NCBI RefSeq assembly: GCF_047461615.1
Contig: NZ_JANSHI010000002.1
Span: forward strand, 62,001-126,000
Source: Thermostichus sp047461615
GTDB taxonomy: Bacteria; Cyanobacteriota; Cyanobacteriia; Thermostichales; Thermostichaceae
DNA length: 64,000 nucleotides
Reading direction: 5' to 3'
Of this stretch, positions 17,309 through 25,547 are shown piece by piece. The notes beneath the pieces were generated by a model, which saw nothing but the letters and a program-made list of their open reading frames with translations, was not told the DNA's origin and ran no database searches. The position numbers and the translations under genes are program-made. The first letter of the stretch is position 1, and the number at the start of each line of letters is the position of its first letter.

Positions 17309-17339
17309 ATGGGCAGAGTCAAAAATGGGCAGAGTCAAT
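17309..17339 (+). repeat. Short tandem direct repeat in the cupA-cupS spacer
   Basis: AAATGGGCAGAGTCA occurs twice back to back within about 31 nt between cupS and cupA. The meaning is unknown; it could be replication slippage or part of an intercistronic element. Confidence 0.6.
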
Positions 17340-17357
17340 GCCTAGACTTGAAGTCGG

Positions 17358-18668
17358 CTAGCGATAGTTCTGATCCTGAATGTAGGCCAGGCGAGCTGCT
17401 TCTCGAATCCCGTATTCCGGCCGGGTGAAGCGATTGAGTTGCCCCTCAAAGTAACGGCGGTTCATCATCAAATGTCGCGGATTGGGATCGTCCAAAGGAT
17501 AGAGAAAAGCTGCTCTACCTGCCTGGATCACGGCTGAGGTGACGTTGTACATGGAGCGCTGAAAGCTGATCCCAATCTGGATCAGCATGTCATCTTCGCC
17601 GCGGCAATGCTTGCGGTAATACTCCACTAAATACTGGGGCAAAAAGTGGTACATATCCTGGTGCAAAAGCGTCGGCGGGATCCCGGCACTGGCCACGGGA
17701 AACTTGTCGGCGTAGAGAACCCCGTAGTGAAAGTCCAACTGGTTAACGGGCACTTGGTTGGCCTGGGCGTTATAGGACTTGGTGCCGCGGAAGGGAGAAG
17801 AGCGATAAAACACCGCCTCTACGTAGGGGAAAGCCGCCTCGTATAGCCAGGTAAATCCCTTGGATTTGGGCACAATATCGTACCATTCTCCGCGGATGCG
17901 CACCCGGTGATAAATGGGCCGTCCGGCAATGGCGAAGATCCCCCTGACCAAGAAGTTCATCGCCTCCGGCACGCTGGTAATTTTGCCCTCGTCGTAGAGA
18001 TCGCTCATTTCAAAGAAAACCGGCGCCATCGCCTCCCAAAAGAGTCCCAGCACTGAATACATGGTGGCCTGGCGGCATAGCTCTAAAAACATGTCTGGGA
18101 AGAGCTTGTATAGCCCCATCAACAGAGGGTTGCCTTGGCAGTAGGCGCGGATGGCGCGGTCGGCATTTTGCTTGTATTCTTCCGAATCCATATAGGGATC
18201 CAGCAGGCCCCCCATACCCCGGTGCCAGAGCATGGCCCGCATACACTCTTCCGCAAATTCCATGTTGATGCGGTCATGCCAGAGGTGATGCAAGATCCGC
18301 GGCAGCTTGCGCTTGAGCTCTCCTTTTTCCATGAACTCCAGAAGCTCTGGGTGGGCTGTGGCGGGGCCACGCCAAATGCGCAGATCCGCATCATCCCCGG
18401 CGTAGTGGTTGGCCAGCTTCAGATACTCTTCGGGAATGATGTACTTAAAAAAGGGCAAGGGATCCACAAACACCTGCTCGGCAATGTAGAGCAGATCACG
18501 CCAATAAAAGTCCATCGGCACGGCATAGGCCTTGTAGATGCCGATAATTTGCATCAAGTTTTCCGGCGTATCCGGCAGCATCGATCCCCCTGCCTCGAGG
18601 CGATGGACTATCTCGGCAAAAGGATGAGTGGAAGGAGGTAGCTTAGGTGCAACTAGGGTTGTTGCCAT
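17358..18668 (-). CDS. cupA: CO2 hydration protein CupA (ChpY) of NDH-1MS
   Basis: 436-aa soluble subunit that turns CO2 into bicarbonate on the cytosolic face of the low-CO2-induced NDH-1 complex, driven by electron flow. Recognised by family sequence such as VPMDFYWRDLLYIAEQVF, FFKYIIPEEYL, LHHLWHDRINMEFAEECMRA and MYHFLPQYLVEYYRKHC. Conserved His, Cys and Arg residues are candidates for the zinc site. The frame is open to 18707, but the Met at 18668 (MATTLVAPKL) is the family-like start. It lies 58 nt after ndhD3, in the order that distinguishes cupA from constitutive cupB loci. Confidence 0.92.
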   Translation of the reverse strand: MATTLVAPKLPPSTHPFAEIVHRLEAGGSMLPDTPENLMQIIGIYKAYAVPMDFYWRDLLYIAEQVFVDPLPFFKYIIPEEYLKLANHYAGDDADLRIWRGPATAHPELLEFMEKGELKRKLPRILHHLWHDRINMEFAEECMRAMLWHRGMGGLLDPYMDSEEYKQNADRAIRAYCQGNPLLMGLYKLFPDMFLELCRQATMYSVLGLFWEAMAPVFFEMSDLYDEGKITSVPEAMNFLVRGIFAIAGRPIYHRVRIRGEWYDIVPKSKGFTWLYEAAFPYVEAVFYRSSPFRGTKSYNAQANQVPVNQLDFHYGVLYADKFPVASAGIPPTLLHQDMYHFLPQYLVEYYRKHCRGEDDMLIQIGISFQRSMYNVTSAVIQAGRAAFLYPLDDPNPRHLMMNRRYFEGQLNRFTRPEYGIREAARLAYIQDQNYR

Positions 18669-18726
18669 GGCAAGTCTCCAACGCTTCAATTCCTGGGAGT
18701 CTCCCAACTACCTGGTGACCCCGTTT

Positions 18727-20220
18727 CTAGGGAGAATGATCCGGGTTACCGGCTGAGGCCAAGATAACCGTTTGGGCCTGAGCCACTTGGGTGGAGAGGG
18801 TAAAGGCCAAGGGTTGCGGCCATTTCACCAAGTTCATGGGCTGGATCCCAAACCAGACGATCAAGGCAGTTAAAACAAAGCCCGGGATCCGCTCCCAGCC
18901 CTGCACCCGTGGGTAGTAGGCAGTGCGGTTGTCCAGTTTGCCAAAGCAGGTGCGGTTGAGCAAAATCACAAAATACACCGCCGTCAAGCCGGTGCCGCAG
19001 ATGCTGATCAAAGTGGGCAAGGGAAAATCTTGGTAGCTGCCCTGGAAGATCAAAAACTCGGCCACAAAGCCCACCAAGCCCGGGATCCCGGCACTGGCCA
19101 TGCCGCCTAAAATCAGCAGGGCACTCACCGTGGGCAGGCCGCGCAGGGGATTGAGCAGGCCGTTGAGCACGTTGAGATCCCGCGTTCCGACCTTGCGCTC
19201 CACCAGGCCCACCAGATCGAACAGCAGCGCCAAAATCAGGCCGTGGGAGACCATCTGCACCATTGCTCCCGTCAAGCTAATCGGCGTGGCCGCCGCCATG
19301 CCCAGCAGGATGTAGCCCATGTGGCCGATGGAACTGTAGGCCACCATGCGCTTGATGTCTTTTTGGGCAATAGCCGCCAAAGCTCCCGAGAGCACGGCAA
19401 TGGCCCCCCACCAGGCCAGAAGACCGGCCAGGTCAGCCCAAGCTTGGGGAAACAACTGCAGCCCAAAGCGAAATAGGCCATAGGTGCCCAACTTGGAGAG
19501 CACCCCTCCCAGCAGTATCGCCACCGGCGGAGAAGACTCTCCGTAGGCATCAGGCAGCCAGGTGTGGAGGGGCACCAGCGGCATCTTGATGCCAAAGGCC
19601 ACCATCAACGCCAAGAGCGCCAGAGTTTGGGCAGCAGGGCTCAGAGAGCTGATGCGAATCTCAGCCAGCTCAAAGGTATAGGGATCCCCAAGCCAGTAGA
19701 TAGCCAAAAAGGCCCCCAGCAGGAAGATGGCGGAGACAGCGGTGTAAATCAAAAACTTGATGGCGGCGTAATCCCGCTTGGGGCTGCCCCAGATGGAAAT
19801 AAGTAGGTAGATCGGGATCAGCACCAGCTCGTAGAAGAGGAAAAACAAGAGCAGGTTCTGCGCAGCAAAAGCCCCGTTGACCGAGCCGCTCATCAGCAGA
19901 ATGCAGCCGTAAAAGAGATTGGGACGCTGCACCTCTGGCTCAGCCGTCAGGATGGCGATGAGGGTAAGCAGCCCGTTCAGAGCTACCATCAGCAGGGACA
20001 AGCCGTCCAAGCCCAGGGAGTAGCTCAAGCCAATCTCTGGGATCCAATCCCACCGCTGCTCCCACTGAAAGCCAGTTGCCTGCACGTCAAAGCGGGTAAA
20101 TAGAAACAGCGAGATGGCCAACGGGATCCCGGCCAGGACCACCGCCAGCTTTCGCCCTCCCAAGCCCAGGAACAGGAGCAGGGATCCCAAAATCGGCAAC
20201 ACAATCAAGGCACTCAGCAT
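18727..20220 (-). CDS. ndhD3: NAD(P)H-quinone oxidoreductase subunit 4, low-CO2 form NdhD3
   Basis: Proton-pumping antiporter-like subunit of NDH-1MS in the thylakoid membrane. 497 aa, about 14 hydrophobic segments. Motifs: SYSLGLDGLSLLMVALNGLL, FYELVLIPIYLLI with the conserved Glu, IKMPLVPLHTWLPDAYGE with the key Lys, DIKRMVAYSSIGHMGYI, and MVSHGLILALLFDLVG. Its place between ndhF3 and cupA supports the D3 paralogue over D1/D2. It starts 18 nt after ndhF3, so the two are tightly coupled. Confidence 0.93.
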   Translation of the reverse strand: MLSALIVLPILGSLLLFLGLGGRKLAVVLAGIPLAISLFLFTRFDVQATGFQWEQRWDWIPEIGLSYSLGLDGLSLLMVALNGLLTLIAILTAEPEVQRPNLFYGCILLMSGSVNGAFAAQNLLLFFLFYELVLIPIYLLISIWGSPKRDYAAIKFLIYTAVSAIFLLGAFLAIYWLGDPYTFELAEIRISSLSPAAQTLALLALMVAFGIKMPLVPLHTWLPDAYGESSPPVAILLGGVLSKLGTYGLFRFGLQLFPQAWADLAGLLAWWGAIAVLSGALAAIAQKDIKRMVAYSSIGHMGYILLGMAAATPISLTGAMVQMVSHGLILALLFDLVGLVERKVGTRDLNVLNGLLNPLRGLPTVSALLILGGMASAGIPGLVGFVAEFLIFQGSYQDFPLPTLISICGTGLTAVYFVILLNRTCFGKLDNRTAYYPRVQGWERIPGFVLTALIVWFGIQPMNLVKWPQPLAFTLSTQVAQAQTVILASAGNPDHSP

Positions 20221-20238
20221 GGTCTTTACCCCCTCGAC

Positions 20239-22083
20239 CTACCCAAGCCTAGAGAACCACCAACCCAGCAGGGCCACCCCCACCACAATTGTCAGCACAT
20301 AGGCCTGCAACTGGCCGGAGGTGGTGTACTTCAGGACTTGGCCGCCTGCCAGCACCGCCAAACTGGTCAAATTCACCAGGCCATCCACCACGTAGCGGTC
20401 AAAGAGCGCCGTGACCTCAGAGATGATGCGCACCACAAACACCACACTGGCTCGGTAGAGCTTGGGAGTGTAGAAGTCGTTGGCCAGTAGGTCCTGCCAG
20501 TCGGCCAAGAAAGCCCAGTCCACCGGCCGCCGCTCCCGCGGCAGGTAGAGCACTGCCCCCAAACCCATGCCTACAAGGCTGGATGCGGCCATCAGGGCAA
20601 CAGGGATCCCTTCCAGCGTGGGCGTCAAACCCAGCGCCGCCAGGATCATGGTTATGTGCAGAACCACCCCCATCATGACCGTGCTGGGCAGCATCATCGG
20701 CCAATGCACTTCTGGCGAGCGCTCGCTCATCTGCTGTGGCCTACCCCCCCAAACAAGGCCGAATACCCGAGTTAGGCCCAGTGCCGTCACCGCGTTGGTA
20801 ACCAGCACAACTGTTGCCGCCAGCCCCTGCCCTGACTGCACCAACTGCTGCCACAGATCCGTCAGCACCCAGAAGGAGCCAAAGGGAGGCAAAGCAAAGA
20901 TTCCGGCCATCCCCGTCAAAAAGCACAGACCTGAGATGGGTCGCCGCGACCACAAGCCCCCTAGAGAACGCAGATCCTGGGTAATGCTGTTCCAGATCAC
21001 CATGCCCAGCGCCATCACCAGCAAAGCCATCGCCGGCGCATAGGTAAGCAGCAACTGATACGCTTGCTGGACATGGCCGGTGCCCACTGCTACAAAGATC
21101 AAGCCCATGTAGGCGCTCACCAGGTAGGACAAGGCCCGCTTGGCGTCAATTTGAGCCAGGGCCACAAAGGCTCCCCCCACTGCCGTCAGCCCCCCAATTA
21201 CCAGCATCACCCGCAACACCGTTGGGGAAAGAGCATAGAGCGGCTGCAGGCGGATCAACACCCAGGCTCCTGTGCCCACCACCACGGCGTTGCGCAAGAT
21301 TGTGGCAGGGATCGGCCCCTCCATCGCCTCATCCAGCCACAGGTGCAGGGGGAACTGAGCACACTTGCCCGCAGGTCCAGCCAGCAAGCCCAGCCCTGCC
21401 AGCGCGAGCAAAGTTGGGTCCACAGAGATGGCTCCTGCCTGCACCGCCTTTGCCCAGGCCGCCAAGTCCTCAAACTCCCAAGATCCCGTCAGGGGATAAA
21501 TGGCAATAACCCCCATCAAGAGCAAGAGGTCGCCGATGCGCTTGGTTAAAAAAGCATCCCGCGCTCCCGTCACCACCAGCGGCTGGTTATACCAAAAGCC
21601 CACCAATAGGTAGGTGCCCAGGGTCAAAATCTCCAAGATGACGTAGCTAAAAAACAGAGAGCCACACATGGCCAAGGCGCACGTTCCCCCCTCAAACAGG
21701 CCCAGCAGGGAGAAGAAGCGCGCCCAGCCCCAGTCCATTTCCATGTAGCCAAAGCCGTAGATCTGGGCCACCAGGTTCAGCCCCGTCACCACAGCGCAGG
21801 CCCCCAGCGTTACCGAAGAAACCTCTAGCGGCAGCTCCACCACCAGATCCCCCACCTGCAGCCAGGGCAGCCGAATCACCTGCGCCGGCTGATCCCAAAT
21901 CGCCACCAGCGCCCCCACACTGTGCAGAAACGCTACCAAAGTCAGCAGCGCATTTAGGTAGCCCGCCGGTCGAGGGCCAGTGCGGCGGGTGATTCCTGGG
22001 GACCAGATCAGCGCTCCCCCCCACCCCACCAGCGCATAGAGGGGAATTAACCATGCGGTTGTAACCAGCCCGTTCAAGCTCAT
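20239..22083 (-). CDS. ndhF3: NAD(P)H-quinone oxidoreductase subunit 5, low-CO2 form NdhF3
   Basis: First gene of the inducible CO2-uptake operon. 614 aa with an N-terminal block typical of NdhF3 (WLIPLYALVGWGGALIWSPG), MEMDWGWARFFSLLGLFEGG, FLTKRIGDLLLLMGVIAIY, AGKCAQFPLHLWLDEAMEGP, DAKRALSYLVSAYMGLIF, and a long C-terminal lateral helix region ending in a hydrophobic anchor. LHLWLDEAMEGP corresponds to the HTWLPDAMEGP motif of other NdhF forms and is a typical F3/F4-class deviation. Its upstream region holds several inverted repeats. Confidence 0.93.
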   Translation of the reverse strand: MSLNGLVTTAWLIPLYALVGWGGALIWSPGITRRTGPRPAGYLNALLTLVAFLHSVGALVAIWDQPAQVIRLPWLQVGDLVVELPLEVSSVTLGACAVVTGLNLVAQIYGFGYMEMDWGWARFFSLLGLFEGGTCALAMCGSLFFSYVILEILTLGTYLLVGFWYNQPLVVTGARDAFLTKRIGDLLLLMGVIAIYPLTGSWEFEDLAAWAKAVQAGAISVDPTLLALAGLGLLAGPAGKCAQFPLHLWLDEAMEGPIPATILRNAVVVGTGAWVLIRLQPLYALSPTVLRVMLVIGGLTAVGGAFVALAQIDAKRALSYLVSAYMGLIFVAVGTGHVQQAYQLLLTYAPAMALLVMALGMVIWNSITQDLRSLGGLWSRRPISGLCFLTGMAGIFALPPFGSFWVLTDLWQQLVQSGQGLAATVVLVTNAVTALGLTRVFGLVWGGRPQQMSERSPEVHWPMMLPSTVMMGVVLHITMILAALGLTPTLEGIPVALMAASSLVGMGLGAVLYLPRERRPVDWAFLADWQDLLANDFYTPKLYRASVVFVVRIISEVTALFDRYVVDGLVNLTSLAVLAGGQVLKYTTSGQLQAYVLTIVVGVALLGWWFSRLG

Positions 22084-22155
22084 AATCCTCCTTCCGACCC
22101 GGGATCTCGCCTGACCCTATCGCTGGCTGAGATTCTGTAAAAAATCTTAAGAGGC

Positions 22156-22224
22156 ATCCTAGTGGCCAACTAGGATAGACAAAAGTCAAGTTTTCCGATG
22201 AAGACCGTAGACTTAGGTCTATCC
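22156..22224. promoter_or_regulatory. Cluster of inverted repeats upstream of ndhF3
   Basis: 73-141 nt before the ndhF3 start. Site 1 (22156-22176): perfect 8-nt arms ATCCTAGT and ACTAGGAT with a 5-nt spacer. Site 2 (22208-22221): TAGAC and GTCTA with TTAG between. In addition GGATAGAC (22173-22180) is matched by GTCTATCC (22217-22224). In other cyanobacteria this operon is controlled by LysR-type NdhR/CcmR, which binds dyad elements. That this cluster is the operator is inference; no ccmR gene is in the window. Confidence 0.5.
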
Positions 22225-22319
22225 GCCAAAAAAACGCTGGGAAGTCAGGAAGGCCCACCTAAGGGATCCCGCCTGCAGGCCACTTCAGCCGCAGCTGCAT
22301 GCTGTTGCAAAAAGTAAAG

Positions 22320-22356
22320 AGCCCCCTGTAGAAGTCCCTGCCGAGTTTTGGGGGCT
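22320..22356 (-). terminator. Probable terminator of the ferredoxin-psbM unit
   Basis: Downstream of psbM on the minus strand: AGCCCCC and GGGGGCT form a 7-bp stem around a 23-nt loop, followed by CTTTACTTTTTGC, a U-rich tail. The long loop lowers certainty. Confidence 0.45.
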
Positions 22357-22425
22357 ACCGCCAGTTAGGTTTCCGCCAGCCCTACTAGGGCCTTTGCCTG
22401 CCCTGAGCAACCAGAGCTTGCTCGA

Positions 22426-22533
22426 CTAGCTTTCCGACTTGCTAGAAGTCTGCACGTATAGGATTACTAGAAAGATGGAAGGTACCAAGATAAGCAAAAG
22501 AGTGGCCAAGATGCCCAGGTAGTTTGTCTCCAT
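22426..22533 (-). CDS. psbM: Photosystem II reaction center protein PsbM
   Basis: A 35-residue, single-helix PSII subunit at the dimer interface. The reading METNYLGILATLLL... with ILVPSIFLVILYVQT matches PsbM (Met-Glu start, ILVP in the helix, YV-hydrophilic end). Hydrophobic residues 6-27, then a short polar tail SSKSES. ATG is at 22531-22533 and TAG at 22426-22428. It lies 78 nt downstream of the ferredoxin gene on the same strand, so the two are probably co-transcribed, and it precedes a hairpin. Confidence 0.93.
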   Translation of the reverse strand: METNYLGILATLLLILVPSIFLVILYVQTSSKSES

Positions 22534-22611
22534 CGCTCCGCACGCCGCAAATCCAACTGGCAGCTAGCATACCATTCTCAGGTGCACCTTGCCCAAACGA
22601 CCCAGCCAGCC

Positions 22612-22908
22612 CTAGGGCTTGGTTCTCACCGCAACATCCCCCAGCACCTTAGTCTGGCAGGCGAGGCGATAGGTCTCAGGCTTGCGCCTGAGTTTGCGGT
22701 TTTCTGCCTCTGTGCGTGGCGAGAGGTTTTCAGCCCCCTCGACAATCTCCACCACACAGGTGCCACACTGGCCGTTGCCGCCGCAGTTTAGCAGCTTGGC
22801 CACCATCTTATAGAGGTCAACCTGGTTCTCCAGCGCCTTCAGGCGCAGGTTCGACCCCTCTGCGACGACGACCTCCCGGTTCTCGTTCACAAACCGAATC
22901 GTTGCCAT
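22612..22908 (-). CDS. [2Fe-2S] ferredoxin
   Basis: A 98-aa ferredoxin-fold electron carrier. Cluster ligands are Cys42, Cys48, Cys51 and Cys84 (NCGGNGQCGTC ... ACQTK). The C-x5-C-x2-C spacing is that of adrenodoxin-like ferredoxins, not the C-x4-C-x2-C of photosynthetic PetF. The N-terminus MATIRFVNENREVVVAEGSN is the usual beta-hairpin. It sits beside psbM and divergent from psbB, suggesting a thylakoid-related role, but the partner is unknown. Confidence 0.92.
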   Translation of the reverse strand: MATIRFVNENREVVVAEGSNLRLKALENQVDLYKMVAKLLNCGGNGQCGTCVVEIVEGAENLSPRTEAENRKLRRKPETYRLACQTKVLGDVAVRTKP

Positions 22909-23259
22909 AGCTCTGCCAAAGAACCTCGCTCGAACTGAGCCAAGAAAGAGCGATGTTGCTAAGTATTGTTACATTTTAAGTCATGTTTTTAATCTTTGGC
23001 CAGAGATCGGGGAAGATGGTGCCAAATATGAGGGGCATCCCGCCTGAAGCCACTCAGGTCGGTTGCGCTTCGTTATACTGTCTGATCTCTGGGAGGGAAA
23101 TTCTGCCGGCAATACTTTCAGTGGGTGTGCCCTTAGGTTAGGTAGGCATGGCACCCCTCAAGCTAGAAGGGACTGCTCAGGTCAGAACCTAGGGGGGTGT
23201 CGACTTCGCTTTTTGACTGGATATTGCCCAAGTGTTGAAAACGTGGAGGATCGAGCTTT
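22909..23259. promoter_or_regulatory. Divergent promoter region between ferredoxin and psbB
   Basis: 351 nt without a gene, holding the start regions of the leftward ferredoxin-psbM unit and rightward psbB. TATACT at 23074-23079 is a reasonable -10 hexamer for psbB, about 180 nt before its ATG, implying a long leader; no good -35 is seen. An AT-rich tract lies at 22961-22996. The promoter call is tentative. Confidence 0.35.
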
Positions 23260-24792
23260 ATGGGACTACCGTGGTATCGGGTCCACACTGTTGTACTCAA
23301 CGATCCAGGCCGCCTCATTGCGGTACACCTAATGCACACTGCCCTGGTGGCGGGTTGGGCCGGATCGATGGCCCTGTACGAAGCAGCCATCTTCGACCCA
23401 TCGGATCCGGTCTTGAATCCAATGTGGCGCCAGGGCATGTTTGTCATGCCGTTTATGGTGCGCCTGGGAGTGGTCAACTCATGGGGTGGATGGAACATCT
23501 ATGGCGAGAGCGTTGCCAACCCAGGCTTCTGGACGTTTGAGGGGGTAGCCGCCGCCCACATCGTTCTATCGGGGTTGCTCTTTTTGGCTGCCTGCTGGCA
23601 CTGGGTGTACTGGGATCTGGAGCTGTTCCGGGACCCCCGTACCGGTGAGCCAGCCTTGGACTTGCCGAAAATCTTTGGGATCCACCTGCTCCTGGCGGGG
23701 ATTCTCTGCTTTGGCTTTGGCGCGTTTCACCTGACGGGCGTCTTTGGCCCAGGGATGTGGGTGAGCGATCCCTATGCCACAACAGGGCATGTGCAGCCGG
23801 TGGCGCCGGAGTGGGGGCCAGCCGGGTTTAACCCCTACAATGCTGGCGGGGTGGTGGCCCACCACATTGCCGCGGGCATCGTCGGCATCATTGCCGGCTT
23901 GTTCCACATTACGGTTCGTCCACCCCAACGCCTCTACAAGGCTCTGCGCATGGGGAATATAGAGAGCGTGCTCTCCAGCTCGCTGGCAGCAGTATTCTTT
24001 GCTGGCTTTGTGGTAGCTGGAACAATGTGGTATGGCAGCGCCACCACACCTGTCGAGCTGTTTGGCCCCACCCGCTACCAATGGGATTCCGGCTACTTCA
24101 ACCAGGAAATTAACCGGCGCGTCAATGCTGCCGTGGAAGCTGGGATGACCCTCAGCGAAGCCTACAACTCTCTGCCTAAGTCCTTACTCTTCTACGATTA
24201 CGTGGGCAACAACCCAGCCAAGGGTGGCCTATTCCGGGCTGGCCCCATGAACAAAGGGGATGGCATTGCCATCGAATGGTTGGGCCACCCAGTGTTCCGG
24301 GATCGCGAGGGGCGGGAGCTGACGGTGCAGCGCATGCCCACCTTCTTTGAGACGTTTCCCGTCATCCTGCGAGATGCCGATGGCGTAGTGCGGGCTGACA
24401 TTCCCTTCCGCCAGGCCGAGTCGCGCTACAGCTTTGAGCAAGTGGGCGTGACGGTGGAGTTTTACGGCGGCAAGTTGGACGGGCAGGTGTTTACGGACCC
24501 GCCAACGGTTAAGAAGTATGCCCGCATGGCCCAGTTGGGTCGGCTCTTCGAGTTTGACCGTGAAACGCCCAAGGCCGACGGCACCTTCCACACCAGCCCC
24601 CGCGGGTGGTTTACCTTTGCCCACGCTGTCTTTGCCCTGCTATTTTTCTTCGGCCACATTTGGCACGGCGCCCGTACCCTCTTCCGCGACGTGTTCGCTG
24701 GCATTGACCCGAACATGAGTGAGGAGATGGTGGAATTTGGCGTCTTCCAAAAAGTGGGGGATCCCACCACTCGCAAGGTGCAAGAAGCCTAG
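23260..24792 (+). CDS. psbB: Photosystem II CP47 chlorophyll apoprotein
   Basis: Core antenna protein of PSII, six transmembrane helices, 510 aa. MGLPWYRVHTVVLNDPGRL is the canonical N-terminus. Chlorophyll-binding His residues appear in AVHLMHTALVAGWAGSMAL, GVAAAHIVLSGLLFLAACWH, GVVAHHIAAGIVGIIAGLFH and FTFAHAVFALLFFFGHIWHG. The large lumenal loop E lies between about residues 260 and 440. The end DPTTRKVQEA is normal. It is followed by psbT 85 nt downstream, as in most cyanobacteria. Confidence 0.98.
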   Translation: MGLPWYRVHTVVLNDPGRLIAVHLMHTALVAGWAGSMALYEAAIFDPSDPVLNPMWRQGMFVMPFMVRLGVVNSWGGWNIYGESVANPGFWTFEGVAAAHIVLSGLLFLAACWHWVYWDLELFRDPRTGEPALDLPKIFGIHLLLAGILCFGFGAFHLTGVFGPGMWVSDPYATTGHVQPVAPEWGPAGFNPYNAGGVVAHHIAAGIVGIIAGLFHITVRPPQRLYKALRMGNIESVLSSSLAAVFFAGFVVAGTMWYGSATTPVELFGPTRYQWDSGYFNQEINRRVNAAVEAGMTLSEAYNSLPKSLLFYDYVGNNPAKGGLFRAGPMNKGDGIAIEWLGHPVFRDREGRELTVQRMPTFFETFPVILRDADGVVRADIPFRQAESRYSFEQVGVTVEFYGGKLDGQVFTDPPTVKKYARMAQLGRLFEFDRETPKADGTFHTSPRGWFTFAHAVFALLFFFGHIWHGARTLFRDVFAGIDPNMSEEMVEFGVFQKVGDPTTRKVQEA

Positions 24793-24877
24793 AGCTTTCT
24801 TGGTTCCTAGCCGTCGGCACTCGGTTCTCTTTGGGAATGGGGTGCTGGCGGCTCTAGAGAGTCCATGGGAGGTTGCT

Positions 24878-24976
24878 ATGGAAACCATCACCTACACCTT
24901 TATCCTGTTTTTGACGTTGGGCCTTCTGTTTTTTGCTGTTGCTTTTCGCGAAACTCCCAAGATCCCTAAGAAGTAA
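24878..24976 (+). CDS. psbT: Photosystem II reaction center protein PsbT
   Basis: A 32-residue single-helix PSII subunit near the D1-CP47 interface. METITYTFILFLTLGLLFF followed by AVAFRETPKIPKK agrees with the family pattern METITY ... FFRE-P-I-KK. A GGAGG-like ribosome site (GGGAGG) lies 5 nt before the ATG. Co-transcribed with psbB. Confidence 0.96.
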   Translation: METITYTFILFLTLGLLFFAVAFRETPKIPKK

Positions 24977-25139
24977 GCCCCACCAATTGGGTCCGCCACG
25001 CTAGTAGGGTCTGAGGCTAGGAGGCCGCGCAAACAATTGCCTGGATCCCTGGGCAAGGGCAGTTGCCCCGAGACTAGCCTGGGGATCGCTACAATTGCCT
25101 TGGGTTGGTGCTAGCTGGGCTCTAGAGCTCAGGGGAACG

Positions 25140-25547
25140 ATGGCAAAGGTGCTCCTGGTAGAGGATGATCCGGCCAATGCCCGCGTATTCGAGAAGGTGC
25201 TGCAGCGACGGGGTGGGTTTGAGGTTCTTCACAGCCAGGATGTGGAGCAGATTCTGCAGCTGGCCCAAGCCCGTGAAGTAGACGTCATTTTGCTAGATGT
25301 CTCCCTCTCCCAGAGCACCTTTCGCGGCGAGGCAGTGGACGGGATCCGCATTGCCCAGCTGCTTAAGGGGGATCCCCGCACCAGCTCCATTCCTATCCTC
25401 TTGGTAACGGCCCACGCCATGCGGGGCGACCGGGAGACCTTTTTGGCCCAGAGTGGGGCCGATGGCTACATTGCCAAGCCAGTCGTGGATCACGAGGAGA
25501 TGGTGAACCAAGTGCGCCAGGTGTTGGCTCAGGCTCAGCAGGGCTAA
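25140..25547 (+). CDS. Single-domain response regulator
   Basis: A 135-aa stand-alone receiver domain. Motifs: KVLLVEDDPANARVFEKVL (acidic pair), phospho-acceptor Asp in DVILLDVSLSQ, Thr in ILLVTAHAMRG, and Lys in GYIAKPV. No output domain, so it likely works as a CheY/DivK-like relay. The frame is open to 25095, but the ATG at 25140 after AGGGGAACG is the proper start. No histidine kinase is nearby. Its stop shares CTAA with the purQ stop. Confidence 0.9.
   Translation: MAKVLLVEDDPANARVFEKVLQRRGGFEVLHSQDVEQILQLAQAREVDVILLDVSLSQSTFRGEAVDGIRIAQLLKGDPRTSSIPILLVTAHAMRGDRETFLAQSGADGYIAKPVVDHEEMVNQVRQVLAQAQQG

Noticed and set aside
17309..17339. Tandem repeat between cupA and cupS as an insertion footprint
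   Set aside because: The two 15-bp copies abut directly, with no element between them, so slippage is simpler than transposition.
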